Shown here one piece after another: positions 1-11,100 of a DNA stretch of 64,000 bases. The notes under the pieces are model-generated. The model worked only from the letters and a program-made list of their open reading frames with translations. It was not told the origin of the DNA and ran no database searches. The translations under genes were made by a program, and so were the position numbers. How positions within the stretch are numbered: the stretch's first letter is position 1; each line of letters opens with the position of its first letter. The stretch is from Flavobacterium psychrophilum (GTDB lineage Bacteria; Bacteroidota; Bacteroidia; Flavobacteriales; Flavobacteriaceae), in NCBI GenBank assembly GCA_945860385.1, contig CAMAQD010000007.1, forward strand, positions 62,001 through 126,000, given 5' to 3'.

Positions 1-1037
1 CCCAACAGTATTGCCAATGTTTTTAAACCCGTGGTTCTTTCAGCAATAAGCTTTGTAATGCTGACAAATGGAATAAATAAAATCATTCCGGCGGCTCCCC
101 AAAGTATTCCGCCAATAATGATTACAATAATTATCACCAGAGTATTTATTTTTAGACGGCTTCCCACGGCGTAAGGAAATATGATATACGCTTCTAGTAG
201 TTGAACTACACTAAAAACAATTACGACACCAATAGGATACCAAATTGAATTGAATGTTATCCATGATATTGCAATGGGCAAAAGGGCCGAAATTAGTATT
301 CCCACATAGGGAATAAAGGTTAAAATAGACGCTGTAAATCCGAATAAAATAGGATGTGGGATGCCAATAATGGCTAGTCCAATACTATTTAAAACACCAA
401 CGATTAGATAAACTGCTCCCATTCCTTTGATGAAATTGTAGTAGGCGTGAATCGTTTCGACTAGGATTTCTCGTATATTTTCTTTTTTTTCAGATGGAAA
501 AATATGGTAAAGCGCTTGTATTAATATCTGACGATAATAGAGAATGAGTATTGAATACACCGGAATTATTAATAGATAAAATATGGATTCAGAGAGAGAA
601 TACAGCATGTTTTGTAGCAATGATATAGCTTGTGTTCCTGAATTGTTAATTACATTTTTTAATAACATAATTTGATTTTCGGAACTAAGATTGAATTGAT
701 CGGATAGATAACTGCTTATTTGTACGGCTGTTTCCAATAGTTTTACCCTAAAGAATTGCCATTCATTTGAAAATGCTATTAACTGTAAAACAAACAAATA
801 GACAACAGAACACAATAAAAGTATCATTCCAAAAATGGAAATGAAGATGGCTACACCTGAATTAATTCCTTTTTTTTCCATCAATTTACACACCGGATAC
901 AGAATGCAACTAATGAGTATTGCGAAACTCAAAGGAATAAACAATGATTTGCCAAAGTAAAGTAAGACGGAAATCAAAACCGTATATTGAAGAATTTCTA
1001 ACCCAGAAATTTTTCTATTTGTGGGGATTGGTAACAT
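1..1037 (-). CDS. AI-2E family transporter (partial, C-terminus beyond window edge)
   Basis: I translated this frame directly from the minus strand. It starts MLPIPTNRKISGLEI and stays open for about 345 codons to the window edge, so the C-terminus is missing. The protein is strongly hydrophobic. It begins with paired membrane segments (ISVLLYFGKSLFIPLSFAIL), has a polar middle section, and then a block containing FIPYVGILISALLPIAIS, the conserved PYxG region of the AI-2E/PerM exporter family. These are inner-membrane permeases of about 350 residues, and substrate assignment (autoinducer-2, ions) differs between members. The next gene upstream on this strand ends 99 bases away, so it is probably transcribed separately. 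The family call is firm; the substrate is unknown. Confidence 0.85.
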   Translation of the reverse strand, partial: MLPIPTNRKISGLEILQYTVLISVLLYFGKSLFIPLSFAILISCILYPVCKLMEKKGINSGVAIFISIFGMILLLCSVVYLFVLQLIAFSNEWQFFRVKLLETAVQISSYLSDQFNLSSENQIMLLKNVINNSGTQAISLLQNMLYSLSESIFYLLIIPVYSILILYYRQILIQALYHIFPSEKKENIREILVETIHAYYNFIKGMGAVYLIVGVLNSIGLAIIGIPHPILFGFTASILTFIPYVGILISALLPIAISWITFNSIWYPIGVVIVFSVVQLLEAYIIFPYAVGSRLKINTLVIIIVIIIGGILWGAAGMILFIPFVSITKLIAERTTGLKTLAILL

Positions 1038-1136
1038 AACAATTTAGAATTTAATGCTTTATACTTTTGTGAAAGTGATAAAATCTTTTTTAATAAACTG
1101 CACCTATAAGTATTAGAGTTTGTGTAAAAGCGTTGA

Positions 1137-4100
1137 TTATTTTTTGAAATACTGTTGTATTAACCTGCTCAAAGTTGTAATATTTATTGGTTTTGAAATA
1201 TAGTTTGTACAACCAGAATCCAGAGCTTTATCGTGATCACTTTGCATTCCGTTAGCGGTTTGGGCAATAATCACCAAGTCTTTATTGAATTTTCTTATTT
1301 GTTTGGTGGCTTCATAACCGCCCATTTCTGGCATATTGATGTCCATCATTACCAAATCGATGTCTGGATTATTACGACAGGCTTCAACGGCTTCAAAACC
1401 AGTACTTACTTTTATGATTTCCTTACTAAAGGGTTTTACTGCAATGGTGATAAGCAGTTTTGAAATTGCGTCGTCTTCTACAATTAGAACCTTTAGGTCA
1501 GTTATTTCATTTTCCTCTAGGTAAGTAGCATTTGTTTTATCATCAATAACTTTTTCTTTTGTTTCATATTCAGAATGGAATGGCAATGTAAAATAAAAAG
1601 TACTTCCAATTCCTTCTTTGCTTTCAACCCAAATTTTTCCTCCTTGCATTTCAACATAGGCTTTCGATATGGCTAATCCTAATCCTGACCCCTCGTGGCT
1701 GCGGCTTACGGTGTCATTTGCTTGTCTGAATCTTTCAAAAATTATTTTCTTTTGAGAATCGGATATGCCCAAACCTGAATCTTTCACGAAAAATTCTAAA
1801 GAATCTCCCTTTTTTACACAACCAAATTCAATGGAACCTTCATTTGTAAATTTGATGGCATTTTTGATGAGGTTGGTGAGAATAGCATACAATTTTTCGC
1901 GGTCTGTTTTGATAAAGGTATTTTTAGAGGACAATTCTTTAGTTAAATAAAGCGATATGTTTTTATTTGCCGCTTCAGGTTTAAAGAAAGTAAGCAAGTA
2001 GTCAAACTGTTCATTTACATTGGTTTCTGAAGGTGTAACTTCTATTTGTCCTGATTCTACTTTCGAAATATTTATAATATCATTGATAATATTAAGCATT
2101 CGTTTCCCGCTTTTCTCAATGATTTTTATATATTCTTGCTGAACGTCAACCAATAGATTTTGTTCTTTCAAGAGTTCGGTGAAGCCCAAAATCCCGTTCA
2201 TCGGTGTACGAATTTCGTGACTCATATTAGCCAGGAAAGCCAGTTTCAGGCGGTCACTTTCTTCTGCTTTTTCTTTGGCAATAATTAATTGTTGTTCAAT
2301 ATGTTTCCGTTCAGTAATATCTTCTTTGATGGCAATATAATGCGTAATTATTCCTTGTGTATTTAAAATTGGGGATATAGATGCTGATTCCCAGTACAAT
2401 GTGCCATTTTTTTTCTTGTTTTGAAATTCTCCAAACCATTCGCTTCCAGAGGCTAGAGTTTGCCATAAATGTTTGTATTCATTAGCAGTTGTATGTCCTG
2501 ATTTCAAAATTCGAGGATTATTTCCGATAATTTCTTCCAACGGATACCCGGTAGTTTCAATAAATTTTGGGTTGACATATTCTATTACTCCCGTAGTATT
2601 TGTTATTACAATTGCCACTGGACTTTGCTCAACTGCCTGCGAAAGTTGTTTAATTTTTTCTTGAGTGCGTTTGCGTTCCGTAATATCATGAATAATTACC
2701 TGAACCGCGTTTTGATGTTCGAATAAGGTTGGAATTGCCTTTAGTTCTGCATAAACCATTTCGCCCGTCAGAGTGATGAGTTTTTCTTCCACAATTTGAG
2801 TAGCATTATCATCTATAAGCACTTCTTGCATTCTTTGAATGATACTTTCTTTGCTTTCAGGGTGAACGAATTCTAAAACGCTTTTTCCAATAATTTGGTC
2901 ATAACTATTTGCTCTAACTATTCTGAGAGCTTCGCTATTTACATAAGTAATTTTGTCATCAACGTAAGTAACAATGCCATCGGGAGAGTTTTCTACTAAG
3001 CCTCGGTATTTTTCTTCACTTTCCCGCAATAATTCTTCCGCTAGTTTTCGCTCGGTAATATCCGAAACAATCCCAATTGTATTAATGATTTTATTATCTT
3101 TATCCTTAATGGCTGAGACGGATGATTCGCCCCAGAAAAAGGTCCCATCTTTTCTTAAATAACGTTTTTCTATTTGATATTTATCAATTTCGCCACTAAT
3201 AATTTTGTTCAACCACATCTTACTTTTTTCTACGTCCTCGGGATGAGTAACTGCAAATTTTTTCATTTGGCTAAACTCCTCGTGCGAATATCCAGTCATT
3301 TTTATCCACCAATTGTTAAATTCTAAAAAATTACCATCTACGTCGGCCAAAATAATTCCCGAATTAGCTAAGTTGAATATATTGTTGAGCTTTTCTTGTG
3401 TTTTTTTTAAAGCTTTTTCATTTTTTTTCCGATTAGAAATATCACGAGCAGTTACTATTAGAACATCTTTGCCCTTATACTTCCCTTTATTAGCAACCAC
3501 ATCTTTGGGGAAAATTTCGCCATTTTTGCGCACTGCCCAAAATTCAAATGATATTGGAATTCCATTTTCGAATACAGATTGCATTATTCTATTGACCTCA
3601 TCAGGATTATTAAGACCAGGTGCCGATACACTTTCAGGGTTTTGTCCAATGAGTTCTTCTCTGGAATATTGATACATTTTTTCGGCACCTTTGTTGACAT
3701 CAATAAAGGTTCCGTTTTCGTCAATAACATAAATAGCTTCTGAAACCGAATCAAAAATAGATTGTAAATTGTCTTTATTTTCCTTTAATTCATTTTCAGC
3801 TATTTTCCGTTCGGTAATGTCTTGGATAGAGCCTATTAAATGTAAAGGTTGGCCATCCTCATTAAAAGTGATTTCACCCATTCCGTGTACCCAACGTTCC
3901 TCTTTGGTGTCTGAGGTAATAATTTTATATTCTTTATTAAAATGAGTTCTCTTGCCTATTACCTTTTTATAAAGATAATCACTCATAGTTGTTCTCCATT
4001 CTGGATGTACAATAGACATCCATAATTCGACGGTTTTTTCTGCCGCATTGTCAATACCAAAAATGGAGTTTAAAGCTTCTGAACTAGTCCATGTTCCTGT

Positions 4101-4961
4101 GGTAAAATCCATAAAATAAGAGCCCAGATGCGCTATATTTTGGGTTTGATGTAGCAAATATTCACTAGCCAATAATTTTTCTTCCGCTAGTTTGCGCTCG
4201 TTTATATCTCTAGCCAGAATGATAAAACGTTTATTAGCTAAACTTTTATCGTTTATGGGTGATACTGAAAGTTCAAACCAATGTTTTCCCTGAAGTAATT
4301 GGAGTGAATATTGTTTTCCTATAGACCAGCCTTTTTCGTCGGCTTCTTTTATAGCGGAAAAACAAATTGCTGAAACATCCGCTGGCATAATGTCTTTGAA
4401 ATATTTTCCAATGATCTCGTCCGGAGGTAGGGATAGTAAATCTTGCCGATGGGCTTGATAATAATAAATTTTGCTATCCAATCCAACTTCAAATAGCAAA
4501 TCGGGTATGGCTTCTAGTATTGTAGATAGATTTTCTTGTGCTTTTCTGGAGTTTTCCTCTATTTGTTTCCGCTCTGTAATGTCTCTGGTAATATTCATCA
4601 CAGCAGGTTCATTCTCATAATTTATAAGAATGGTTTCTATTTCTACAAATCGGTTATTCCCTTTTTTGTCTTTGATGGTGGTTTCAAAATCTGTTTTATT
4701 TTGTGTCAGTAAATCACTTATTCTAGAGGCTCTTATTTGTTCCGGCACTGTCTCAATTTCTATAATACTCATTGACAGCAGCTCTTTTTTAGTATAACCA
4801 AAAAGTGCTGTAGTTGCTTGATTAGATTCTATAAATTTACCTGGATTCCCTTCGGAGTCTAATCTAAAAATAGTAATACTATCTCTGTTAGAATCAAAAA
4901 AGATACGATACTTATCATAATCTGCATTTATAGTTTCGTTTGCAATTTTTTTAGTTTTCAT
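1137..4961 (-). CDS. Multi-PAS soluble hybrid histidine kinase with receiver domain
   Basis: A 1274-residue sensor kinase with no signal peptide or membrane helix, so it should sense in the cytoplasm. Seven PAS/PAC repeats follow each other at about 12-130, 140-258, 266-388, 395-515, 521-640, 645-765 and 770-890, each ending in a DITERK-type linker. A HisKA domain follows with the phospho-acceptor His in NMSHEIRTPMNG (about 918), then a HATPase domain with GLGISDSQKK and GSGLGLAISK. A C-terminal receiver domain (about 1150-1270) has the acceptor Asp in VMMDINMPEMGG. Almost the whole protein aligns with parts of the larger kinase just upstream (5109-11957), including nearly identical catalytic and receiver regions, so the two are tandem paralogues. 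The signals sensed are unknown. No DNA-binding output lies nearby, so a separate Hpt/response regulator is likely. Confidence 0.95.
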   Translation of the reverse strand: MKTKKIANETINADYDKYRIFFDSNRDSITIFRLDSEGNPGKFIESNQATTALFGYTKKELLSMSIIEIETVPEQIRASRISDLLTQNKTDFETTIKDKKGNNRFVEIETILINYENEPAVMNITRDITERKQIEENSRKAQENLSTILEAIPDLLFEVGLDSKIYYYQAHRQDLLSLPPDEIIGKYFKDIMPADVSAICFSAIKEADEKGWSIGKQYSLQLLQGKHWFELSVSPINDKSLANKRFIILARDINERKLAEEKLLASEYLLHQTQNIAHLGSYFMDFTTGTWTSSEALNSIFGIDNAAEKTVELWMSIVHPEWRTTMSDYLYKKVIGKRTHFNKEYKIITSDTKEERWVHGMGEITFNEDGQPLHLIGSIQDITERKIAENELKENKDNLQSIFDSVSEAIYVIDENGTFIDVNKGAEKMYQYSREELIGQNPESVSAPGLNNPDEVNRIMQSVFENGIPISFEFWAVRKNGEIFPKDVVANKGKYKGKDVLIVTARDISNRKKNEKALKKTQEKLNNIFNLANSGIILADVDGNFLEFNNWWIKMTGYSHEEFSQMKKFAVTHPEDVEKSKMWLNKIISGEIDKYQIEKRYLRKDGTFFWGESSVSAIKDKDNKIINTIGIVSDITERKLAEELLRESEEKYRGLVENSPDGIVTYVDDKITYVNSEALRIVRANSYDQIIGKSVLEFVHPESKESIIQRMQEVLIDDNATQIVEEKLITLTGEMVYAELKAIPTLFEHQNAVQVIIHDITERKRTQEKIKQLSQAVEQSPVAIVITNTTGVIEYVNPKFIETTGYPLEEIIGNNPRILKSGHTTANEYKHLWQTLASGSEWFGEFQNKKKNGTLYWESASISPILNTQGIITHYIAIKEDITERKHIEQQLIIAKEKAEESDRLKLAFLANMSHEIRTPMNGILGFTELLKEQNLLVDVQQEYIKIIEKSGKRMLNIINDIINISKVESGQIEVTPSETNVNEQFDYLLTFFKPEAANKNISLYLTKELSSKNTFIKTDREKLYAILTNLIKNAIKFTNEGSIEFGCVKKGDSLEFFVKDSGLGISDSQKKIIFERFRQANDTVSRSHEGSGLGLAISKAYVEMQGGKIWVESKEGIGSTFYFTLPFHSEYETKEKVIDDKTNATYLEENEITDLKVLIVEDDAISKLLITIAVKPFSKEIIKVSTGFEAVEACRNNPDIDLVMMDINMPEMGGYEATKQIRKFNKDLVIIAQTANGMQSDHDKALDSGCTNYISKPINITTLSRLIQQYFKK

Positions 4962-5108
4962 ATAAAAATTAAAATTTATTATATAATTATTTCTACAATA
5001 TAGATTTGAAAAAATGGTTTAAAACTGCGTCGCAACAACAAAATTTATTAATCAATAGCAATTAAACCAAAATGTTGAATTAATTTAATCAATTATTTAT
5101 TTATTTAT

Positions 5109-8100
5109 TTATTTATCGAAATATTTTTGTATTAAATCACCTAATGAGGTTATATTTATTGGTTTCGAAATATAATCTGTACATCCTGCTGCAATCGCAT
5201 CGTCTCTATCACTCTGCATTCCGTTTGCAGTTTGTGCAATAATAACTAGTTCTTTGTTGAATTCCCTTATTAATTTCGTGGCTTCATAACCACCCATTTT
5301 TGGCATATTAATATCCATCATTACCAAGTCAATATCTGGATTGTTGCGGCAAGCTTCAATGGCTTCAATACCTGTACTTACTTTCAGGATTTCTTTACTA
5401 TATGGTTTTACAGCAATAGTAATAAGTAATTTTGAAATTGCGTCGTCCTCAACAATCAACACTTTCAGGTCTTTGATTGTGTTTCCATCTTTTACAACAG
5501 AAACTGCTTTTTCGACACCATTTTTTTCTTCCAATTTATTTTCAGAATTCAATGGAATGGTAAAATAAAAAGTACTTCCTTTTCCCTCTTTGCTTTCCAC
5601 CCAGATTTTTCCACCGAGCATTTCAACATACGCTTTTGAAATTGCTAATCCCAGTCCTGAACCTTCGTGAGTGCGGCTGATGGTTTCATTGGCTTGTCTG
5701 AATCTTTCAAAAATTATTTTTTTCTGCGATTTTGAAATTCCCAAACCGGTATCTTTTATAAAAAATTCTAAGTTATTTCCTTTTTTTTCACAACCAAATT
5801 CAATTGAACCTTCATTTGTAAATTTGAGGGCATTTTTGACGAGATTGGTCAGGACAGCATAGACTTTTTCACGATCTGTTTTTATAAAATTATCTTTAGA
5901 TGCCAATTGTTTCGAAACAAAAATTTCAATTCCTTTAAGTTTAGCCTCAGGTTTAAAAAAAGTGTAGATGTAATCTATTTGTTCATTTATATTGGTTTCT
6001 GATAAGGTAACTTCTATTTGTCCTGATTCTACTTTTGAAATGCTGATGATATCATTGATAATATTCAGCATTCGTTTTCCACTTTTTTCAATAATATTGA
6101 TGTATTCCTGCTGTTCTTCTCCGGATAGTTTAGGTTCTTTCAAAAGCTCGGTAAAGCCCAGAATACCGTTCATAGGCGTACGTATTTCGTGACTCATGTT
6201 AGCAAGAAAAGCTAGTTTTAAACGATCGCTTTCTTCAGCACGTTCTTTAGATTTGATTAATTCTTTTTCTACATTTTTGCGACTTGTAATGTCCTCTTTA
6301 ATGGCAATAAAATGAGTGGTTTTGCCGTCTGTATTTATGATGGGCGAAATTGTCGCAGATTCCCAGAACAGTGTTCCGTCTTTTCTCTTATTGTGAAATT
6401 CGCCGTGCCACTCATGACCAGATCCTATAGTTTGCCATAGATTTTTATATTCACCTTGTGAGGTGTAACCTGATTTTAAAACACTTGGATTTTTCCCCAA
6501 TATCTCATCAACAGAATATCCTGTTGTTTCGAAAAATTTATGGTTAGCGTATTCGATTTCGCCTTTTGTGTTTGTTATCACAATCGTTACAGGACTTTGC
6601 TCCACCGCTTGCGAGAGTTGGCGAATTTTTTCTTCGGTTTTTTTGCGATCTTCATCGATTTGAATTTTTTCGAGTGCAAAGGATATGTTTAATATAATTT
6701 TTTCTAGCAATGTAATTTCTTCTTCTGACGAAAAAAAGTTGCGTTCTTCTGAATACAAATTGAATGCTCCAATTATTTTGTTGCGAACAATTATCGGAAT
6801 TGATATTACAGAATAATACCCTCGTTCTAGCGCATCTTTACGCCATGGTTTCATCATTTTATCTTTGTCGATATCGTTACAAATTACGGTTCTTCCTTCT
6901 CTCATAGCCGTTCCTGTTGGGCCTCTTCCTTCAGGAACATCTAGCGTTGTAGTAATATTACTTTTTGTAAAATATCCCGTTTCATGTCCGGCATATGCAG
7001 CCGTAAGAATTTTAAGATCATCATTGAGCAACCCAATCCAGCTCATCCGAAATTTTCCAAAATCAACAGCAATATTGCATATTTCTTGGAATAATTCTTC
7101 TTGGTTGCGCGTTCTGATAATTAAATTATTGATTTGGCTAATCAAAGCATAAACTCTATTGATTTTGCTTAGCTCTAAACTAGTTTGCTTGCGCTGGGTA
7201 ATATCATGAACAATGATTTGAACAGCATTTCTATGTTCATAAGTGGTTGGAATTCCTTTGACTTCAACATCAAATGGATTTCCTTGTAAATCTATAAATC
7301 GTTCCTCGATACTAGCTGATATATAGTCATCTTTAACTATTTCTTTCATTCTTTTAATAACATCTTCAAGACTTTCAGGATGAACAAATTGTAGAACGGG
7401 TTTGCCAATTATTTCTTTCTTGCTTTTTGCTCCTAACATTCGAACGCCTTCGCCGTTTATAAAGGCAATTTTATCGTCAATATAAATCACAACTCCATCA
7501 GGCGAATTTTCTACGAGGCTACGGTATTTTTCTTCATTTTCTCGCAAGGTTTCTTCTGCAATTTTTCGTTCAGTTACATCCTGAATAGATCCAATTAGCC
7601 GAATAGGCTGGCCATCAGGATTAAGTATGATTTCACCAATTCCGTGAACCCAGCGTTCCTTTTTACGGTCGAAGGTGATAATTTTGTATTCTTTATTAAA
7701 ATTCAGCTTTTTATCAATGACCTCATCCTTCATGTAATCATTTATAATTTTCCTCCAATCTGGATGAAGAATTTTTTGCCATCCGTCATTTGTTCTTTCA
7801 AAATTGTTATTAACACCAAAAATTTTGTCAAGAGCAGCAGTTCCTGTCCATTTTTCTGTAGTTAAATCTAAAGAATACGAACCTATATTGGCAATAGCTT
7901 GTGTTTTTTTTAATAAGCTTTCACTAGCAATCAATTTTTCCTCAGCAATTTTTCGATTAGTGATATCCTGATGCGTTCCTGACATAAAAAGGGGTTTGCC
8001 GTCTACATCCCATGTATTTATTTTACCTCGGTCAAGAATCCAAACCCATTCCCCATTTTTATGCTTCATTCTAAATTCACACTCATAATAATCGAGTTCT

Positions 8101-11100
8101 CCTTTTAAGTGCTTTTCTAATTTTTCTGACGAATATTTTAAATCATCGGGATGTGTAAATTTCCTCCAAGTATCAATGGAAATAGGTAATAATTCTTCTA
8201 GTTTGTAACCAAGCATTTCAGCCCAACGGTCGTTGAAAATTGTGGATCCGGTTTGAACATTCCATTCCCAAGTACCTGCACCAGTGCCAATTAGAATTGT
8301 TGCTAGTCTTCGTTTTTGATTTTCTAAAGCTTGTTCTGCTAGTTTCCGCTCTGTGATGTCATAAAAATTGTTAATGTATTCATTTGAATGCAAAAGGGGA
8401 CTGCCATTAGCCATTACAGTTTTGTCTGAACCATTTTTGCATCGTACGGTGACTTCCAGTGGAATCAACTCTTCTCCGGTTTGGTTTACCTTTTTAACTG
8501 AAGCTAACCATGTTTCAGTTATTTTTGTTCTATAGATAGGGTCTGGATATGCTTTTAGAAGCCAATCACCAACCGTTGGAATATCCGCTAAGGTATATCC
8601 AAACTTAGCAATAAAAGCGGGATTTAAAAAAGTAATATTTAATTGCTCATCATTTAAAGCCATAGCAACTGGTGAGCCATTAATAATACTGCTAAATCGT
8701 GTTTTGCTTTGTTCTACTAATTCTTCAGTCAGTTTTCTGTGAGTAATATTTTCGTGTGCTATAACTATTCTTAAATCCCCTTCTCCTGCGAAACGGGTTA
8801 CCCGAGCGTTGAACCATCTTTTTTCAGTAGGAGAATGACACGGATATTCTACTGAAAATTCGTCTTGTTTTCCTTCCATTACGGAATGAATGCCTTCGGC
8901 CATCGCAATAGCTTCTTCGGAATAAGGTCCTTTAGAACATTCACAAATTTGTAGATAATTTTCGCCTATAATTGGATTTAAAGTAAGATTTTGCGAAGAA
9001 TTGGATAGCCTAAAATTATTCCAAGCCGTATTTACCGCTAAAATATATCCATTTTCGTCCAAAATGGCAATGTGAGCAGAAAGCGCATCGAGTGTTGCAG
9101 TGGCAAAACGTTTTGATTCTTTTAATTTATTTTCTCCAACCTTACGCTCGGTAATATCATGACAAGACCCAACGGCTTTTACTGGTTGATCTTGAGTATC
9201 ACGTGCAATTATCCAACGTTGTTCTACAAATTTTTCGATCCCGGCAGGGGTAATAATCCGGTGCTCGAGTTTGTTCAGGGAATTCTTTTTTATGGAATGT
9301 ACAAATTCAGTTTGTACAAGAAGCCGGTCTTCAGGATGAACTATTGATAAAAACTGTTCTAAAGTAAACTGGGGTGCATTTTCATCAATTCCATAAATTC
9401 TGGCAGTTTCTCTTGACCAAATGGCATTTTCAAAGCTAAAATCGGTTTCCCAGCTTCCAACTTTTGCCAATTCTTGAGTCTCGATTAATCGCTCCGCGCT
9501 CTCCTCCAAAGCAACTTTAGCAGCTCTTTTTTGTGTAATATCATTTAAAATACCAATAGTATTAACAACTTTATTGTTTTTATCCTTGATAGCCGATACT
9601 GATATTTCCGCCCAAAAATAGGATTTATCCTTTCTTACATAGCGTTTTTCAATTTGATAGCGGTCTATTTTACCTTCAACAAGTTGATTAAAAATCAGAT
9701 TACTTTTTTCTGCATCATCGGGATGAGTGAGATCGTCTCTAGTTAATTTATTCAATTCGCCCCTCGTATAACCAAATGCTTTAGTACACCAATTATTGAA
9801 GAGCAGGTATTTGCCATTTAAATCGGTCAGGATGATTCCTGAATTAGCTAAGTCAAAAACACCTCGAAGTTTTTCCTGACTTTTTTGTAGTGCTTCCTCA
9901 TTTCTTTTACGTTCGGTAATATCATAAATTGAACCTATCAGTGAATGATTTCCTGCTGCATCTATAAATCGGGTCTTGCTGGTAATGATGGTGTGCAACT
10001 TTCCTTTTACGGTGAGTGTTTCTTCACTAATATCCGTAACACCTGTGTCAAGAACTTTTCTGTCTATTCGGAGAAAATGTTCCCTTTCGTTTTCGGGAAC
10101 GTTTTCGGCTAAGGTTTTACCGATTACACTTTTTTCATCCAGACCAAAAAGGGTATAAAAGGAGTTGTTGGCATAAGTAACCCTATGTTCATTATCCTTC
10201 AGGAATATAGGGTTTCCGACTAATTCAAGAATGGTATGAAGGCGCTCTTTTTCAAATCGGAGTTTTTCTTCTGACTTTTTTCGTTCTGTAATATCTCGTG
10301 CTGTTACTATTAAGACCTCTTTGCTAAAATAGGTGCCTTTATTAACGACAATTTCTTTTGGAAAGACTGCTCCGTTTTTTCGTTCTGCCCAGAATTCAAA
10401 CGTAATCGGAATTCCATTTTCAAAAACGGATTTTATGATTCTCTTTACTTCTTCAAGATCATTAAGTCCCTTAGCTGCAACTAATTCAGGTGTTTTGCCT
10501 ACTAGTTCTTTTCTTGAATATTGATACATGTCCTCTGCACCTTTGTTGACATCTATAAAAGTTCCGGTTTCGTCCATTATGTAAATGGCTTCTGTAACGG
10601 AATCAAAAATAGATTGAAGGTTTTCCTTGTTTTCCTGCAACGATTTTTCAGCTTTTTTTCGTTCAGTGATATCTCGGACGAGCATTATAAAATGAGGATC
10701 TTTGCTTTCAGTATCTTGTATTGGTGATACCGAAATTTCAAAACAACATTTTCCTTGTGGCAAGTTGTTTAGTGAGTATTGTTTTCCCGTTGACCAACCA
10801 TTATCCAATGCTTCCTGCATTGCTTCTATACAAATATTTGCGGCATCGATTGGAAATACTTCTTGCAATGTTTTTCCCATGATCTCAGTTGCAGGAATAG
10901 CAAGTAGATCAGCGTGATAGGCTTGATAAAAATAAATATTGCCTTGAAGATCTACTTCAAATATTAAATCGGGAATGGCTTGAAGTAAGGTGACTAAATA
11001 TTCTTGTGCTTTTCTTTCATTTTCTTCAATTTGTTTGCGGTCTGTGATGTCTCTGGCAATATTCATTATTGCAGGTTCATTCAGATAATTAATTACTAAA

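Noticed and set aside
5093..5114. Tandem TTTA repeat as a possible CRISPR or attachment site
   Set aside because: Four-base units with no spacers; an ordinary microsatellite.
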